Assembly: GCA_021234155.1 (NCBI GenBank)
Contig: JAJEKV010000015.1
Coordinates: 2,144,852 to 2,208,851 of the forward strand
Direction: 5' to 3'
DNA length: 64,000 nt
Source of the DNA: Isoetes taiwanensis
Lineage: Eukaryota; Streptophyta; Lycopodiopsida; Isoetales; Isoetaceae
In this document: one piece after another, positions 46,058-56,257 of the stretch
Numbering within the stretch: the first letter of the stretch is position 1
How the letters are laid out: each line of letters starts with the position of its first letter
Notes under the pieces: model-generated
What the model was told of the DNA's origin: nothing
Databases searched by the model: none
Seen by the model: the letters and a program-made list of their open reading frames with translations, nothing else
Made by a program: the position numbers and the translations under genes

Positions 46058-46620
46058 GTGAATTTTGTGAGGCATTAGAAGTACATTCAAGAGAGCTACC
46101 ACCATTATTGGAGAGTGATATAACTGGCAAACAACCTCCCATCCTATATGAAAGTGATTATTCTCTTCTTTCAAATAATATAGCACCTCTTCTTCAGGTG
46201 GAAAATTTAACTGTACAGACCCCATGTGGTTCAACACTGGTTAGAAATTTATCTTTTGTGTTACATGAAGGTGACAATATGATGGTATGTTAATTAACTT
46301 TTAAGTTAAGGTCCTCATATCATAAATTGAGAGATTTGATTTTTCCATGTAACTTTGAAACATGTAGATAACTGGTGTAAGTGGTTGTGGCAAAACATCA
46401 CTTCTCAGAACAATTGTTGGTCTTTGGCATTATGGAGCAGGAACTGTTCAGATATGCTTTGATTCTACAGAAGCCAAACAAATATTTTTCTGTCCACAAA
46501 AACTTATATGGCCCTTGGGACATTAAGACAGCAGCTTTTGTACCCTGTATGGAGCGTGGACAACCTGTTTGTGACATCTGAATTGGAGCATCGAAGGGAT
46601 TGCGTGAATAGCAAGAAAGG
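46058..46620 (+). pseudogene. ABCD-type ABC transporter nucleotide-binding fragment
   Basis: ABCD half-transporters move fatty acyl compounds across peroxisomal or plastid membranes. Exon 46,058-46,284 (after TTTTGCAG) encodes LLQVENLTVQTPCGSTLVRN then LSFVLHEGDNMM. A GT-AG intron (46,285-46,367) follows. Exon 46,368 onward begins ITGVSGCGKTSLLRTIVGLW (Walker A GVSGCGKTS) and continues to QIFFCPQK. The expected TYMALGTLRQQLLYPVW is present one frame over, because the A run at 46,498-46,502 is one base short. The text runs on through SELEHRRDC and is lost in a T-rich tract at 46,625. Membrane domain, signature motif, Walker B and everything downstream are missing. An assembly error in the A run is possible, but truncation on both sides makes it a fragment regardless. 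Confidence 0.78.
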
Positions 46621-46624
46621 GGAA

Positions 46625-46672
46625 ATTTTTATTTTATTTTATTTTTTATTTTTTATTTTTATTTTTTTTTAA
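46625..46672. repeat. T-rich ATTTT microsatellite
   Basis: Repeats of TTTTATTTTA variants directly after the ABC fragment, probably at a rearrangement point. Confidence 0.7.
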
Positions 46673-46838
46673 ATTTCTTATACGGTACATGTCATGCCCA
46701 CATATTTTTCCAGGGTGGAAATATTAGGCTCAAACAGAAATTGTACCTGCTTTATATATGTATTGAAAAGATGAATAGAATGATAACGAACGTGTACTCT
46801 TTTACCAATAGGCAGAGGCTATCCTAAACATACACCAC

Positions 46839-47045
46839 CTATCCAACATCAACAGAACAAAGATGGCTAATATTATGTTTGATTATAGCTATTCTTTGCC
46901 AGTTAGGAGCCATAACAATGCTCGTGCTAGCAACAACCTCTAAAGCATATACAAAAATGCCTCCATGAAGAACACCAAAAGGCTGGAAAACATAGGAATC
47001 AACGCAAAGAGTCTGAACCAAAAAGGTTATGCACCAAACATTAGA
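46839..47045 (-). pseudogene. Hotdog thioesterase fragment (DHNA-CoA thioesterase-like)
   Basis: The minus frame reads VQTLCVDSYVFQPFGVLHGG, then ALEVVASTSIVMAPNW and IKHNISHLCSVDVG, followed at once by TAG. The pattern QPF.VLHGG...E..AS......NHL...D.G is that of the PaaI/DHNAT hotdog-fold thioesterases. In plants the DHNA-CoA enzymes act in peroxisomes in phylloquinone synthesis. The Glu of ALEVVAS occupies the catalytic position. Only the middle of the ~150-residue domain is present, with no start and a stop where GD.V.A.A should follow. It lies about 220 bp from the ABC fragment in convergent orientation. Confidence 0.65.
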
Positions 47046-47254
47046 AAAAATAATCCCTATTTTGGCAAAAGCAATTTGATTCATTTCCTTCAAAAAATTG
47101 GATAATAAGCAACCCTCAATCCAATGTTATGTACTAATCTGTGAGACTCTATTGGTCAGATGTTCATTTTCTAAGAGCACTATAATATTTCATCTCCAAA
47201 TGCCCTCCATAATACTTTGGGACCTTACCTTATACCAAGACTGTAAAGACCCTT

Positions 47255-47445
47255 GGCCGCCGCAATAAATTTTCTTGTAGATCTAAACTTAATAAGCAAA
47301 TTCATGCCACAACGAATCAAAGACCGGGCCAGAAGTTATGGGATAATTTCATTAACTCCACAATTAACTCCACAATTTCGACCATTGCTTAAACATACAA
47401 GAAACTTATCGCGGCGGCCTAGCGGCCGCCGCGAACGTTTCTCTT
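47255..47445. repeat. GC-rich inverted repeat and palindrome
   Basis: GGCCGCCGCAATAAATTTTC (47,255 on) is inverted at 47,398-47,419 (AAACTTATCGCGGCGGCC). The latter abuts another forward-type arm (GGCCGCCGCGAACGTTTCTC), making a ~46-bp imperfect palindrome centred on GGCCTAGCGGCC. The outer pair encloses about 165 bp, a MITE-sized unit. No target duplication was established. Confidence 0.6.
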
Positions 47446-49914
47446 CCCTGACTTACTTATGCAAGGTTGGATTTGCATATCTTTCGAATGGTGCAAAAAA
47501 ACATTCTTAGACTTAATAAGGAGAATTTCTGTGGGAGGGTTGAAGACATGGGTTTTATTCGAGAATCATCTCCTCAAACATGCCATCAAAACGTTTCTCT
47601 TCACCAACTCATCTATACGTGATTTACAATCCCACATTTGTATCACAGGCCAAGAGATTCAGACCAAGTAGCATCGTCCATAGAACGCACTTCAAATGCA
47701 TTCATGCCAAACTGTAAATCCTAACTACTGGCAAACAAAGAACGCAGTGTGCATAATGCAAAACAACTTATTTGTGGTATTTTCTCAGATGTTAACATCT
47801 TGCTGCATCACACATAACAATCACAAAATTAAAATGATGAAGATGAACAAATACAACATGCAATACAAATTAAATACGCTATATTCTAGTACATAGCGTT
47901 CATACCTGAGATACTGGAATTGTGTCAAGTCCATTATGTAATGTCAGAGCCTGTTTCTCTAGAGAATGTCTACTCCTCTACACTAATATTGCAAACCAGA
48001 ATTACCTCGCGATCGGCAATAAAGGCATTTGTAAAAGACGCACAGCCTAGATGCCAAAGGTGTAAGCTTGCTAGAAGCACAATGCAGCAGACGCTTCCAA
48101 AAATGCAAATTTGGCTTGAAATACCTTCCGGTCTTGATGATGGGTTGCCTTACGACACTCCATAATCGACTCAGCTGTGCCATGCTTATTTTTAAGGCAA
48201 TACCCTTACACCCAAGCACAACATGGATGAAAATAGCATACATATGAATGGGCCTATAGAACTTCGGCGATTGATCCGCAAAATAAGAAGGAAAGCTTGG
48301 AGTCGCGGAAATGCCTAAATGGTTTTAGCATGGACGGCCTTAACCGCCGGCGGAAATTGCCCTTTCACGTGTCGCAGACTGTGGGATTTTCAAACCCGCA
48401 TTCTTGGGCAACAATTTACCCAGTAAACTGATTCTATACTCTGAGGTTTTGGCACAGAGCCGCCATAGTAAAATATTTACATAAAACATCATAAATAACA
48501 CGGAAACGAGAAGGTAGAGACTCACGAAAGTAGAAATACCATAGGCGGAACCATGAAGTCACTTAAAACCATGAAGCATAATGCCGAAACCTATCTTTGG
48601 AAGATCCTATAGTGAGGCAATTTTTGAGGATATTCGATGCATAGACACCCTTCAAGCAATGGTCGTGATCGCCCAAAAGCCAAGAAAACGGCGCGAGAAA
48701 GTGCAAAAGTCCCCTTTTCCACATCGACGGCAACATCAACATTTCTCGCTTCTTAACACCACAAAAAACGATGGTTACTGATTGCAAGGAATGCGATCGC
48801 TCTGTATTTTTCAGATTCGAGCGTTTGGGACGATTATGGTTTTGTATTCTTTTCTTTGATTCTTGCTCGATTTTGAGTTGGGGGCGATTATCCTCTTCTA
48901 ATGTGTTTTGTTTCGGTGCAGAATCTATGTGTTGTGACAGAGCTTAGCAGGGTTGGGTGAGCCCAGCTCATGCGTACAGGTTTATCTCTATCCCACATTG
49001 GCAAATCTACTGGCCTATCCCATCTCCGGTTTGAGCATATTTGATTAAGCAAAGAGGTCGGCTGTCGACATGGAGGTGTCGCTGCTCCGTCCACGATAAA
49101 CAAAGTGGTCAGATGTGATTTTCTTACATTCAAAGCTGTGGTTTCTCCCTGTTTTTTACTGCATTGTGCAAATTGAGAAGTAAGGCATGATGGCATCGCA
49201 TCTCATCGTGCCAATATGTCATAAGCAAGCAGGGCTTTGGGCAAATTGTTCTGGTTCGAATCTTCTGCGTCTATTGTGATATGGCGGCACGGCCCACAAC
49301 AAAAGCCCCAATTCGATTTCTGTGACTTGCCCTAATCAACAAGGAAACTCCAGCGAGCGTACTCTGCGATGTTGGGTGGGTCTTTGGCATCTCATTTTAG
49401 CACGATTTGAGACTACCAAGCTCTATATTCGGTTTTAAATATCCGAATTTGGGATGTTGAACGACCTCCGGGAGTGTGCCGCATCTCTAGCTCCAATTCT
49501 TCTCAGGTGATTCTCATTTTTTGCCATCTCGTTCTCTTTTGATTCGAATTGTGTTTAAGCTTGCCGGATTTGAGTTGGGTATCTCTAATTTGGGTTCACA
49601 AAATTGTTTTTTCCTTTCTTTTGCTTACGGTAGCCCAATTACTTCGTAATTACGGGCTTTTTCTACAGGCATGGATTTTTTGTATGAAAGCAAGAATCGC
49701 CTTTGAATTTGTAGAAGCCAGGATGCCATTCAGAGGCAAGGTCTCTTCTTTTGCCATGTGCCATCTCTTCTTCATGTGAGCTCCTCAGACCATCCTGTTC
49801 TTGCAAAGGCGGGTTCTGGCATTTTTTTGACCCTTGCTTTGTATTTTTGTGATGTGGTGCTCTGTATACTGTCCACAGATCGTCCGAAGTTTTTTTTCCC
49901 TTTTTTTTCAAGGG
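47446..49914. other. Intergenic; nothing recognised
   Basis: No gene could be supported. Short open frames on both strands lack motifs. TCCCACATTGG near 48,990 resembles a plant snRNA upstream element but no snRNA follows. Confidence 0.45.
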
Positions 49915-50036
49915 CACGTGTCGATCTCATGATTTGTTTTATCAAACGGACCAAACGGTCCTAAGCGGGGAACGTCTGAAGTTTTTCCTTCTTTTTCAAG
50001 GGCACGTGTCGAACCCAGCTTTTTCAAGGGCACGTG
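49915..50036. promoter_or_regulatory. Three G-box/ABRE-like sites upstream of the F-box gene
   Basis: CACGTG occurs at 49,915-49,920, 50,003-50,008 and 50,031-50,036, each inside the same phrase TTTTTCAAGGGCACGTGTC. CACGTGTC is the core bound by plant bZIP (abscisic-acid-response) and bHLH factors. Multiple copies close together are the usual arrangement of functional ABREs. They lie about 600-725 bp before the F-box start codon; linkage to that gene is inferred. Confidence 0.55.
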
Positions 50037-50085
50037 TCAAACCCAAGTTTTTTTCTCATCAAAGAAAATAGGCGGGGAACATCCT

Positions 50086-50096
50086 TTATATATGGT
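50086..50096 (+). promoter_or_regulatory. Putative TATA box of the F-box gene
   Basis: TTTATATATGG, 50 bases beyond the last G-box and about 540 bases before the ATG. A long 5' leader with an intron (AG acceptor TTTTTGTTGCAG ending at 50,608) would fit. The donor was not identified. Confidence 0.4.
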
Positions 50097-50638
50097 ATGA
50101 TAATGAAGGACCAGGTTGGTGCAAGTGTACCTAGATGAGAAAAACATTAAGGCATTGATAGGCAATTTGTTCTATTGGTAGATGGTTAGTACAACTACAC
50201 ACAAATGCGTAAAATTAAAGGCCATTGACAAAGCAACAAGAGTCCAAAAAAATAAATAGTCCCCAGATGCTTGGCATGACTTTATACGATTCCACGCGTC
50301 AGGCTCACATTGGTCAGCACAACTCGTACACGGTGGACAAAAAAATGCTTATTTAGGGCGGGATAAGAAGAACTCAGATATGGCTCCACTTCAGCACCGC
50401 CCACCGGATCTGCATCGCCACGAGGCGCCCAATTCAGGCTACACGGCTTGCCCTCTGCTAAATAATTGCATCCGGCTATGGCGCCCCTTGCGCTGGCAAA
50501 AACAAGGGATCGGCATTCCTCCCCTGCTTTTTTCCCCTGCATAAATTCAGGTTTTTGGGCTTGCTTTATCGAATCTAATCCTGCCCATTTGCTCAATTTT
50601 TGTTGCAGCATTCGGGTCTCTTCTTCCTTTGCCTGGCT

Positions 50639-52345
50639 ATGGAGCTTCCAGAAGATTGCTGGGAAATTGTTTTCCATTTCATGAATGATGAAAGCCAGTG
50701 GCATGCTGTTTCCCTTACATGTAAAAGGTTTCTTTCCATCTCAAACCGTGCTAGAAGGTCTATATCAGTTCAGAGCATACGCCCTAAAGGAGAATTGCTT
50801 AAAATATTTAAAAGATTTCCTGCGTTGAAGCATGTGGATCTAAGCAAATATAATGGCAGTTTGGAGCAGCCCCTTTGGGCCATGGAGCAGGTTGGATTGC
50901 AGATTGAATCCTTGGATCTAAATGGCCACAAATGGCTGCCTCTTGAAGCTATCAGAAAATTGGGAAGGGCCTGTCCGCGCCTCGCAGTCTTGAATTGCTC
51001 CAAATTTGAGAATTGGAGTGATCCTTGCCTTCAAGTTATTGCAGACAGCTTTACATATTTAGAAGAGCTTAATCTAAGTCATCCTCAACATGGTTTTAGG
51101 TCCTTGTTCCCTGCTGATCTACTTAATTGCCCTGTTATTCTGACAGACGCAGGAATCCATGCCATGGCCACAGCTCTGAGATATCTAAGGGCATTGAACA
51201 TATCTGGGCAGCATAGATTAACTGATTTCGCAATGCAATCTCTTGCATCATCGTGCCCTAGTTTAACAGAACTTACTCTGTTTGATTGCCCGCTGATAAC
51301 AGATGAGGGTTTAGGGTATATGGCATGTTACTGTATAAAGCTTTCAAAGTTATCTGCAGGGGGTCCAACAATCACACAGAATGGCATCATGCATGCAATA
51401 TGCAGTTCACTGGCTTCTTTGACACTGACACACATGATATTAGATGATGATCTGCTAGCATATCTTGGAGAATCTCAGGTCCCACTCAAGAAACTTGAAC
51501 TAGCCAGGTGCAAAGGTATCACATCTGCAGGTCTTTTGTCACTTGCAAAGTGTTGCCCTTCCCTGGTTCATCTAGACCTAGAAGGGGCCCAGTGCTTGAG
51601 AGATGGAGATATTTCAGAGTTAAGCATGATCATTCCTGAATTGTCATACCTCCATCTCAACTATTGTATGCTAACTGATATTACATTCTTCGGCGCGCTA
51701 TGCAGTTTTAAGCATCTCAAGCAGCTAGACATGGAAAGCACAGGACTTGGATGGATGATACCATCTTCATTTACTCTTCTTCAGCCTTGTCTGAACATTG
51801 TGAAACTCAAATTGGCATGGAATAAGGCTATAAATGACAGCACCCTTGAAGCCATAGGAAAGCTTTGCTCTAACTTGGTTTATCTAGATGTGAGCCATTG
51901 TAAGCTTGTGACAGAGTCTGGCTTAGAGCATATAGGCCATGGATGCTGCCAGTTAAAGGAGCTTCTGTTAAAAGGGTGCAAGAAGGTCAAGGGACTAGGT
52001 CCTTTTGACTATTTTAAAAGCCTGGAATACGTGAACTTTGAAGCTTCTGGTATTACTGATTGGGGCTTGAAAGAAGTAGGTGCAGGCTGTAAGCATTTGA
52101 AATTTTTAGGATTGGCAGGTTGTTTGAAGGTGACTGATCAAGGTTTGAAGTGGGTTTTTGAGCAATGCAAAGAAATTAAACTGGCAAACCTCGTTGAATG
52201 CAAGGGCATAACTTTAGATGCTGTGCAGTGGATGCTGTTCTGTAATTTTTCTCTCAGAAAGTTGCTCCTGTCTACGTCAAGCATTACAGAGGTTGAGAAG
52301 GCCCGCCTTACGAGACATGGCTGCGAAATTATTCTTGTTAAGTAG
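50639..52345 (+). CDS. F-box/LRR protein (FBXL type), single coding exon
   Basis: Predicted substrate receptor of an SCF (SKP1-CUL1-F-box) ubiquitin ligase. The frame from ATG 50,639 gives 568 residues without interruption. The N-terminal F-box is MELPEDCWEIVFHFMNDESQ through VSLTCKRFLSISNRARRSI (1-45) and would bind SKP1. From about residue 60 to the end it is leucine-rich repeats of the cysteine-containing type, e.g. LTELTLFDCPLITDEGLGYM, LVYLDVSHCKLVTESGLEHI and LKFLGLAGCLKVTDQGLKWV, which form a curved substrate-binding solenoid. It ends GCEIILVK. The ATG is chosen because the F-box begins directly at it and an AG acceptor lies 30 bases upstream. No frame defects are seen. The target is unknown, and I cannot assign it to a named plant FBXL. 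Confidence 0.92.
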   Translation: MELPEDCWEIVFHFMNDESQWHAVSLTCKRFLSISNRARRSISVQSIRPKGELLKIFKRFPALKHVDLSKYNGSLEQPLWAMEQVGLQIESLDLNGHKWLPLEAIRKLGRACPRLAVLNCSKFENWSDPCLQVIADSFTYLEELNLSHPQHGFRSLFPADLLNCPVILTDAGIHAMATALRYLRALNISGQHRLTDFAMQSLASSCPSLTELTLFDCPLITDEGLGYMACYCIKLSKLSAGGPTITQNGIMHAICSSLASLTLTHMILDDDLLAYLGESQVPLKKLELARCKGITSAGLLSLAKCCPSLVHLDLEGAQCLRDGDISELSMIIPELSYLHLNYCMLTDITFFGALCSFKHLKQLDMESTGLGWMIPSSFTLLQPCLNIVKLKLAWNKAINDSTLEAIGKLCSNLVYLDVSHCKLVTESGLEHIGHGCCQLKELLLKGCKKVKGLGPFDYFKSLEYVNFEASGITDWGLKEVGAGCKHLKFLGLAGCLKVTDQGLKWVFEQCKEIKLANLVECKGITLDAVQWMLFCNFSLRKLLLSTSSITEVEKARLTRHGCEIILVK

Positions 52346-52802
52346 TAAAGAACAGTAAAGAAAATTTTGTTCCCTTTTTAAGTTTTCTGAAAGATAAGAT
52401 ATACTTTATTTTTCTGTCCAGTGCACTTTCATGCGCTTTTCCTTAGTGGCTGCATGTATTGAAACGTGGCTACACACCATCCACCTTTGCTTTGAACAAC
52501 CGTGTATTTGAAATTCAAAAGCTGCTCAGAATCTCATGAAAACGAAGCATTGCAAGCATCTTTATTGTTGCAGGAAACAAACCGGCACAATCTGCAAAAG
52601 TTAATAGTGAGTTCACAAACGCATGTAGAATTTACAGAAAATTTGGAGTGAAGCTATTAAACATTTCTATTTATCGCTCACTTATTGGTTTGAATTGTGT
52701 TTGTTAGAAACATGTGAGATGGCATGCACTACTAACGTCCAACATTTGGTAATACACTGCCTGGTTAACAATGAATCGGACAGTTGAGCATGCATGAATT
52801 CG
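52346..52802. other. 3' flank of the F-box gene
   Basis: The 3' UTR must start here; TACTTTATTTTTCTGT near 52,402 is AT-rich, but no canonical AATAAA was found close to the stop. Nothing else recognised. Confidence 0.5.
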
Positions 52803-52882
52803 ACCAACCTTATGTTCTAATGCAAGTTTGTTGTTTGTGGCAACCAACCTTATGTTCTAATGCAAGTTTGTTGTTTGTGGCA
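52803..52882. repeat. Perfect 40-bp tandem duplication
   Basis: ACCAACCTTATGTTCTAATG plus the next 20 bases is repeated exactly, 52,803-52,842 and 52,843-52,882. Confidence 0.9.
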
Positions 52883-53084
52883 ACAATAGGATTTCCACTG
52901 TGGAGCTTGATCTTTCGTTAGAATCATTTATTATCTTTTATATTATAATGTTATACCGTAAGTCATAGATTGGATCAAGCCCTAATTTAAATGGCCGAGA
53001 TTATCGAGGTGCATCTAAAGGCCGAGATTTCTCGCACAACTTCCTACCACCGTGATTGATCATGTTTTCATCTCTTATGGGGAA

Positions 53085-54440
53085 GGTGTAAAGGAAAAGT
53101 GAGGAGGAAAGAGAGAACGTGAAGGGGCAAAAAGGCATGGAAAAAAGGAAAAAAGAGAAAGGGAAAAGGGTGGGGATAAGAGAAGAGAAAGACGCATAGC
53201 GAAAGGGAAAGGGAAAGGGAAAGAAAAAATCAAAAGGGAGGGGGGAAGGGAACTTGAGAAAAAGGCATGAAGAAAAGGGGAAGAGGTAAAGGGGAAAAGG
53301 GAAGGAGGAAAAAGGGAAAGAAAGGGGAAAAGGGTGAAGAATGGGAAAAGGAAGGAAAAAAAGGAGCATTGGAAAAGGAAGAAAAGAAGAGCATGGGGAA
53401 AAGAATAAAAAGGGAAAGGGTGAGGAAAGAAGAAAAGGGAAGGGAAAAATGGCATGTGAAAGGAAAAGAGAGAGGGAAAGGGAAGGGAAAAGGGGCACCG
53501 AGAAAAGAAAAAGAGTAAAAGGTTGGGAAAATGAGGAAAAGGGCAGGAGAAGGGGGAACAGGAAAAGGATGGGAAGAAGGTAAAGGAAAAAGGGCATGGA
53601 AAAAAGGAAAAGCGCAAGGAGAAAAAAAAAGGAGGGGCAAAGGAGGAAATGGAACCTGGAAAAAGGGCATTAGAAAGGGAGAAAGGGTGAAGGAAAGGGA
53701 AAAAGGCACGTATAAAAGAGGAAGAGGGAAAGGATTGAGAAAGGAGGAAAACGGAAAGGAAAAAGTCCATCAGGAAAAGAGAAAGGGAAAAAGGCCGAGA
53801 AAAAGAAAAGAGGGAAAGGGTCAGAAAAGGAGGAAAAGGAAGGGGGAAAAGGGGAACAGGAGAGGGGTGAGGAGCAAGGAATTGGAAAAGAGAAAGAGGA
53901 AGGGGAAAGGGCACAAGGAAAAAGGGAAGACGACAAGGGTGAGGGATGAGGAAAAAGAGCATGAGAAAAGAAAAAAGAAAAAAGAAAAAGAGGAAAGAGG
54001 AAAGGGGAAAGTGGAAAAGGGAAAAGGGGGAGAGGGTGGGGAAAGGAGGAAAAGGGGCACATAAAAGAGGTAGAGAAAAGGGAATGGAAAGAGGCATAGG
54101 GAAAGAGAAAATGAAAAAAAAAAGTGAAAATGAGACGGGAAAAAGCGAAAGAGTAGCAAAAGAACGAAAAGGGAAGGGAAAGGAAAAAGGAAAAAGAAGG
54201 CGGAAAAATATGAAGGGCGGGAAAAGGATGAAAAGGGAAGGGAAAAAGTCTGTCAGAAAAAAGGGAAGGGAAAACACGAAAGGGGAAAGGGAAGGGAAGA
54301 GAAGGGAGAAGGGGGTAAAAAAAAAGGAAAAAAGAAGACGTGTAGGAAAAATTAGAAAAAAGGGAAAAGAAAAAAGAAAAATGTTTAGGGAAACGAGAAA
54401 AAAGGGAAATGCGAGATAGAGCAAAAGGCAAATGGAAGAG
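53085..54440. repeat. 1.35-kb polypurine (GA) minisatellite
   Basis: The plus strand is almost wholly A and G (AAAGGGAAAAGG-type text). Single pyrimidine islands, mostly GGCATG, GAGCATG, GGCAC or GGCATT, recur every 40-75 bases, which suggests decay from a unit like GAAAAAGGGCATGGAAAAAGG with one G-C-A-T core. All long open frames here on either strand (Lys/Arg/Glu/Gly-rich or Phe/Pro/Ser/Leu-rich) are low-complexity artefacts. Such tracts can form intramolecular triplexes and are prone to expansion. Confidence 0.9.
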
Positions 54441-54566
54441 GAAGGGTGTCGAATGCACAAAAACCTCTTAAAGCTCAGCAATGTTGGGCTTGGTTTCTAT
54501 TATATTAGATTTATAAAAAGAAGTCTGAGCTGAATAGGTTTTCGTCCACACAGATTCCCAACTTAT

Positions 54567-54594
54567 GCCCAGCAACGCTGGGCACCATTACTAG
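54567..54594 (+). mobile_element. Helitron-like 3' terminus (plus orientation)
   Basis: Hairpin GCCCAGCAACGCTGGGC (54,567-54,583), 7 nt (ACCATTA), then CTAG at 54,591-54,594 followed by T. It differs from the terminus at 16,613-16,640 by only a few bases. A degenerate third copy of the hairpin (CTCAGCAATGTTGGGC) lies at about 54,475-54,490. If the element is intact, its body lies to the left and could include the polypurine tract. The 5' TC end was not found. Confidence 0.55.
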
Positions 54595-55321
54595 TAGTAC
54601 TAGATGTCTAAGCTTTCATGATTTGGAAGTCCAAATTCGCCAGATATTCTGGAGCGGTGAAATGAATGAAAATATTCTTTAGGGGATATATTATTCTTAA
54701 CCTTTGGAGGTTTACATGACTTTGACAATTCAATATAGCCTTCTTTGGTAGGGATCTAAGGTTGTCCAATGTGTGTCTGTTTGAAACTTGTGAGAAGCTA
54801 GAATTCTGAGATCCCCTCAAGATACGTATAGTTCCCTCAAGATTCTATAGAGATTCCTCGAGATTCTCTACTTGAAGCTGCGATTATTAGGTTGCGGGCC
54901 CAGTGCTCTACCAATTAAGTCATAGGTCCAAAAGCAGTAACCACCTATCTATGTATTGTATCTCTCTACATGCTCTTTAGAAGTGAAACTGTTAAATTAG
55001 TGAGGCTAGTCAAAGGCTAACACCGGAGACAAGGACTACCCATGTCAACGAAAGAAGCAAGAAAACTTTCTAGCTAAAACTTTCTAGCTAAGTCTCATTC
55101 TGATTCATTTCATCCATTGTTGACCTCTTATCCAAACACAAACCGTTCATAGAGAGTTTGTCGTTCACGATATAGGAGTGCCCATGTGATTGAGGTTGAG
55201 CAGATTGCAGTCTCACCCGAATCCTTGCAACACCGGGCGGAAGGATTGCTCATAGTGAGGTCTCCTATCTCGACACTCATGCCATCGAGAGGAGGCCTGT
55301 CACGGCCTATTCGAGGGTGAG
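54595..55321. other. Intergenic with tRNA-like relic
   Basis: No protein gene is recognised. The GATTCTATAGAGATTCC-type words at 54,815-54,870 echo the minisatellite at 23.3 kb. Confidence 0.45.
54862..54929 (-). pseudogene. tRNA pseudogene or SINE head
   Basis: On the minus strand GGACCTATGACTTAATTGG then TAGAGCACTGGGCCCGCAAC follows the tRNA order of acceptor strand, A box and D arm, and anticodon stem (CTGGG). The 3' side of the anticodon stem (CCTAA) and the T arm (GCAGCTTCAAG, with GGTTCGAAT expected) are degenerate, and there is no U33. It cannot be a working tRNA. Confidence 0.45.
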
Positions 55322-55558
55322 GTGAAGGTTCTTGTGATGGAGATAATGAAGATGCTCCGAAAGTATAGCAAGCAACTCACAAATATACATAGAGATAGGC
55401 TCCGATATACTGCAGCTGATGCTCGTGAACGAGCAAATAGAACAGCAATGCGCATCCTGAGTAAGTCACCTCATGACGTACAGGAGCTGTTGTCCATGTC
55501 AGCCAGTTATGAGCATGCCGAGTTGCCAACCGAATGGTACGCATGTGTCCTCGTGTGA
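55322..55558 (+). other. Unrecognised 78-codon open frame
   Basis: Encodes KVLVMEIMKMLRKYSKQLTN then RYTAADARERANRTAMRIL and SASYEHAELPTEWYACVLV. The composition is helical and protein-like, but I know no matching family and no partner exon is evident. Confidence 0.35.
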
Positions 55559-55732
55559 CTGTATACAATCATCCATGAGCTTAAATTCCATGCTATATTA
55601 TAAATACATAGCGCTTGTCATTTTGTTTTAATGCATGTCATTGCCTACACGCTTAGTCCTTATCCAATTTTGAGCAACTCCAATAACGGTGATCTTACCC
55701 TTAGGTGATCAAGAACTATCAGCGCCCACTTA

Positions 55733-56257
55733 GTGCCTTCAGAACCTTCCCTAGCCAACCCTCTCTTGAGACCGTTACTGTTTGTCCCTTCCCTGCTGCA
55801 AAATCTTGCTGTGAAGGATTTCTTCCACGTGAAGGGGATCCATGGCCCTTTCACTTTCCTTTTAGATAGTGAGGTCCACGGTATTGAACTCATTGTCAAC
55901 AACTCAAGAGATGTGAATTGGACCTGCTCTAGAACTAGAGATAATCTTAGACATTCTAATTACGAAAATGCAACAAAATCAAGATATGATAATGCTGGAT
56001 TTTTCCTCACAAATGGCTTGCATATTCAGTGTGCTTTGGGAGATTATTTGTCCCCTTCAATCTTTGCAGGCTTTGACAGGATTCGTTTATGTGCCATTGA
56101 TTTATATGCCTCTATATTGTTTGACAGGCTGGCTTCAAACGCATTTTACTTTGATGACATGCTCATGAGAGAAAGGAGCTATAAAACTCTACTAAATGCA
56201 ACAACAAACAATCTAAGAAATAAAGCAATTTTGTTACTGTTTCAGTGTATTTGCTAG
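55733..56257 (+). other. Unrecognised 174-codon open frame
   Basis: A plus-strand frame overlapped by a minus frame at 55,902-55,660. The first 60 residues (SLANPLLRPLLFVPSLLQN) look like antisense of the minus frame or the reverse. No motif known. Coding status doubtful. Confidence 0.25.

Noticed and set aside
48985-49060. snRNA promoter (TCCCACATTGG resembles the plant upstream element)
   Set aside because: No TATA at the required spacing and no U-snRNA sequence follows.
50600-50638. Earlier start for the F-box protein
   Set aside because: The upstream start codon would be TTG inside a pyrimidine-rich acceptor; the F-box begins at the ATG at 50,639.
53075-54481. Very long open frames (up to 468 codons) on both strands
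   Set aside because: They lie in the polypurine tract, where stop codons are rare on either strand. The translations are low-complexity Phe/Pro/Ser/Leu or Lys/Arg/Glu/Gly text.
55660-56257. Protein gene at 55.7-56.3 kb
   Set aside because: Frames on both strands overlap, with no known motif, splice structure or start context. Kept only as a weak open frame.
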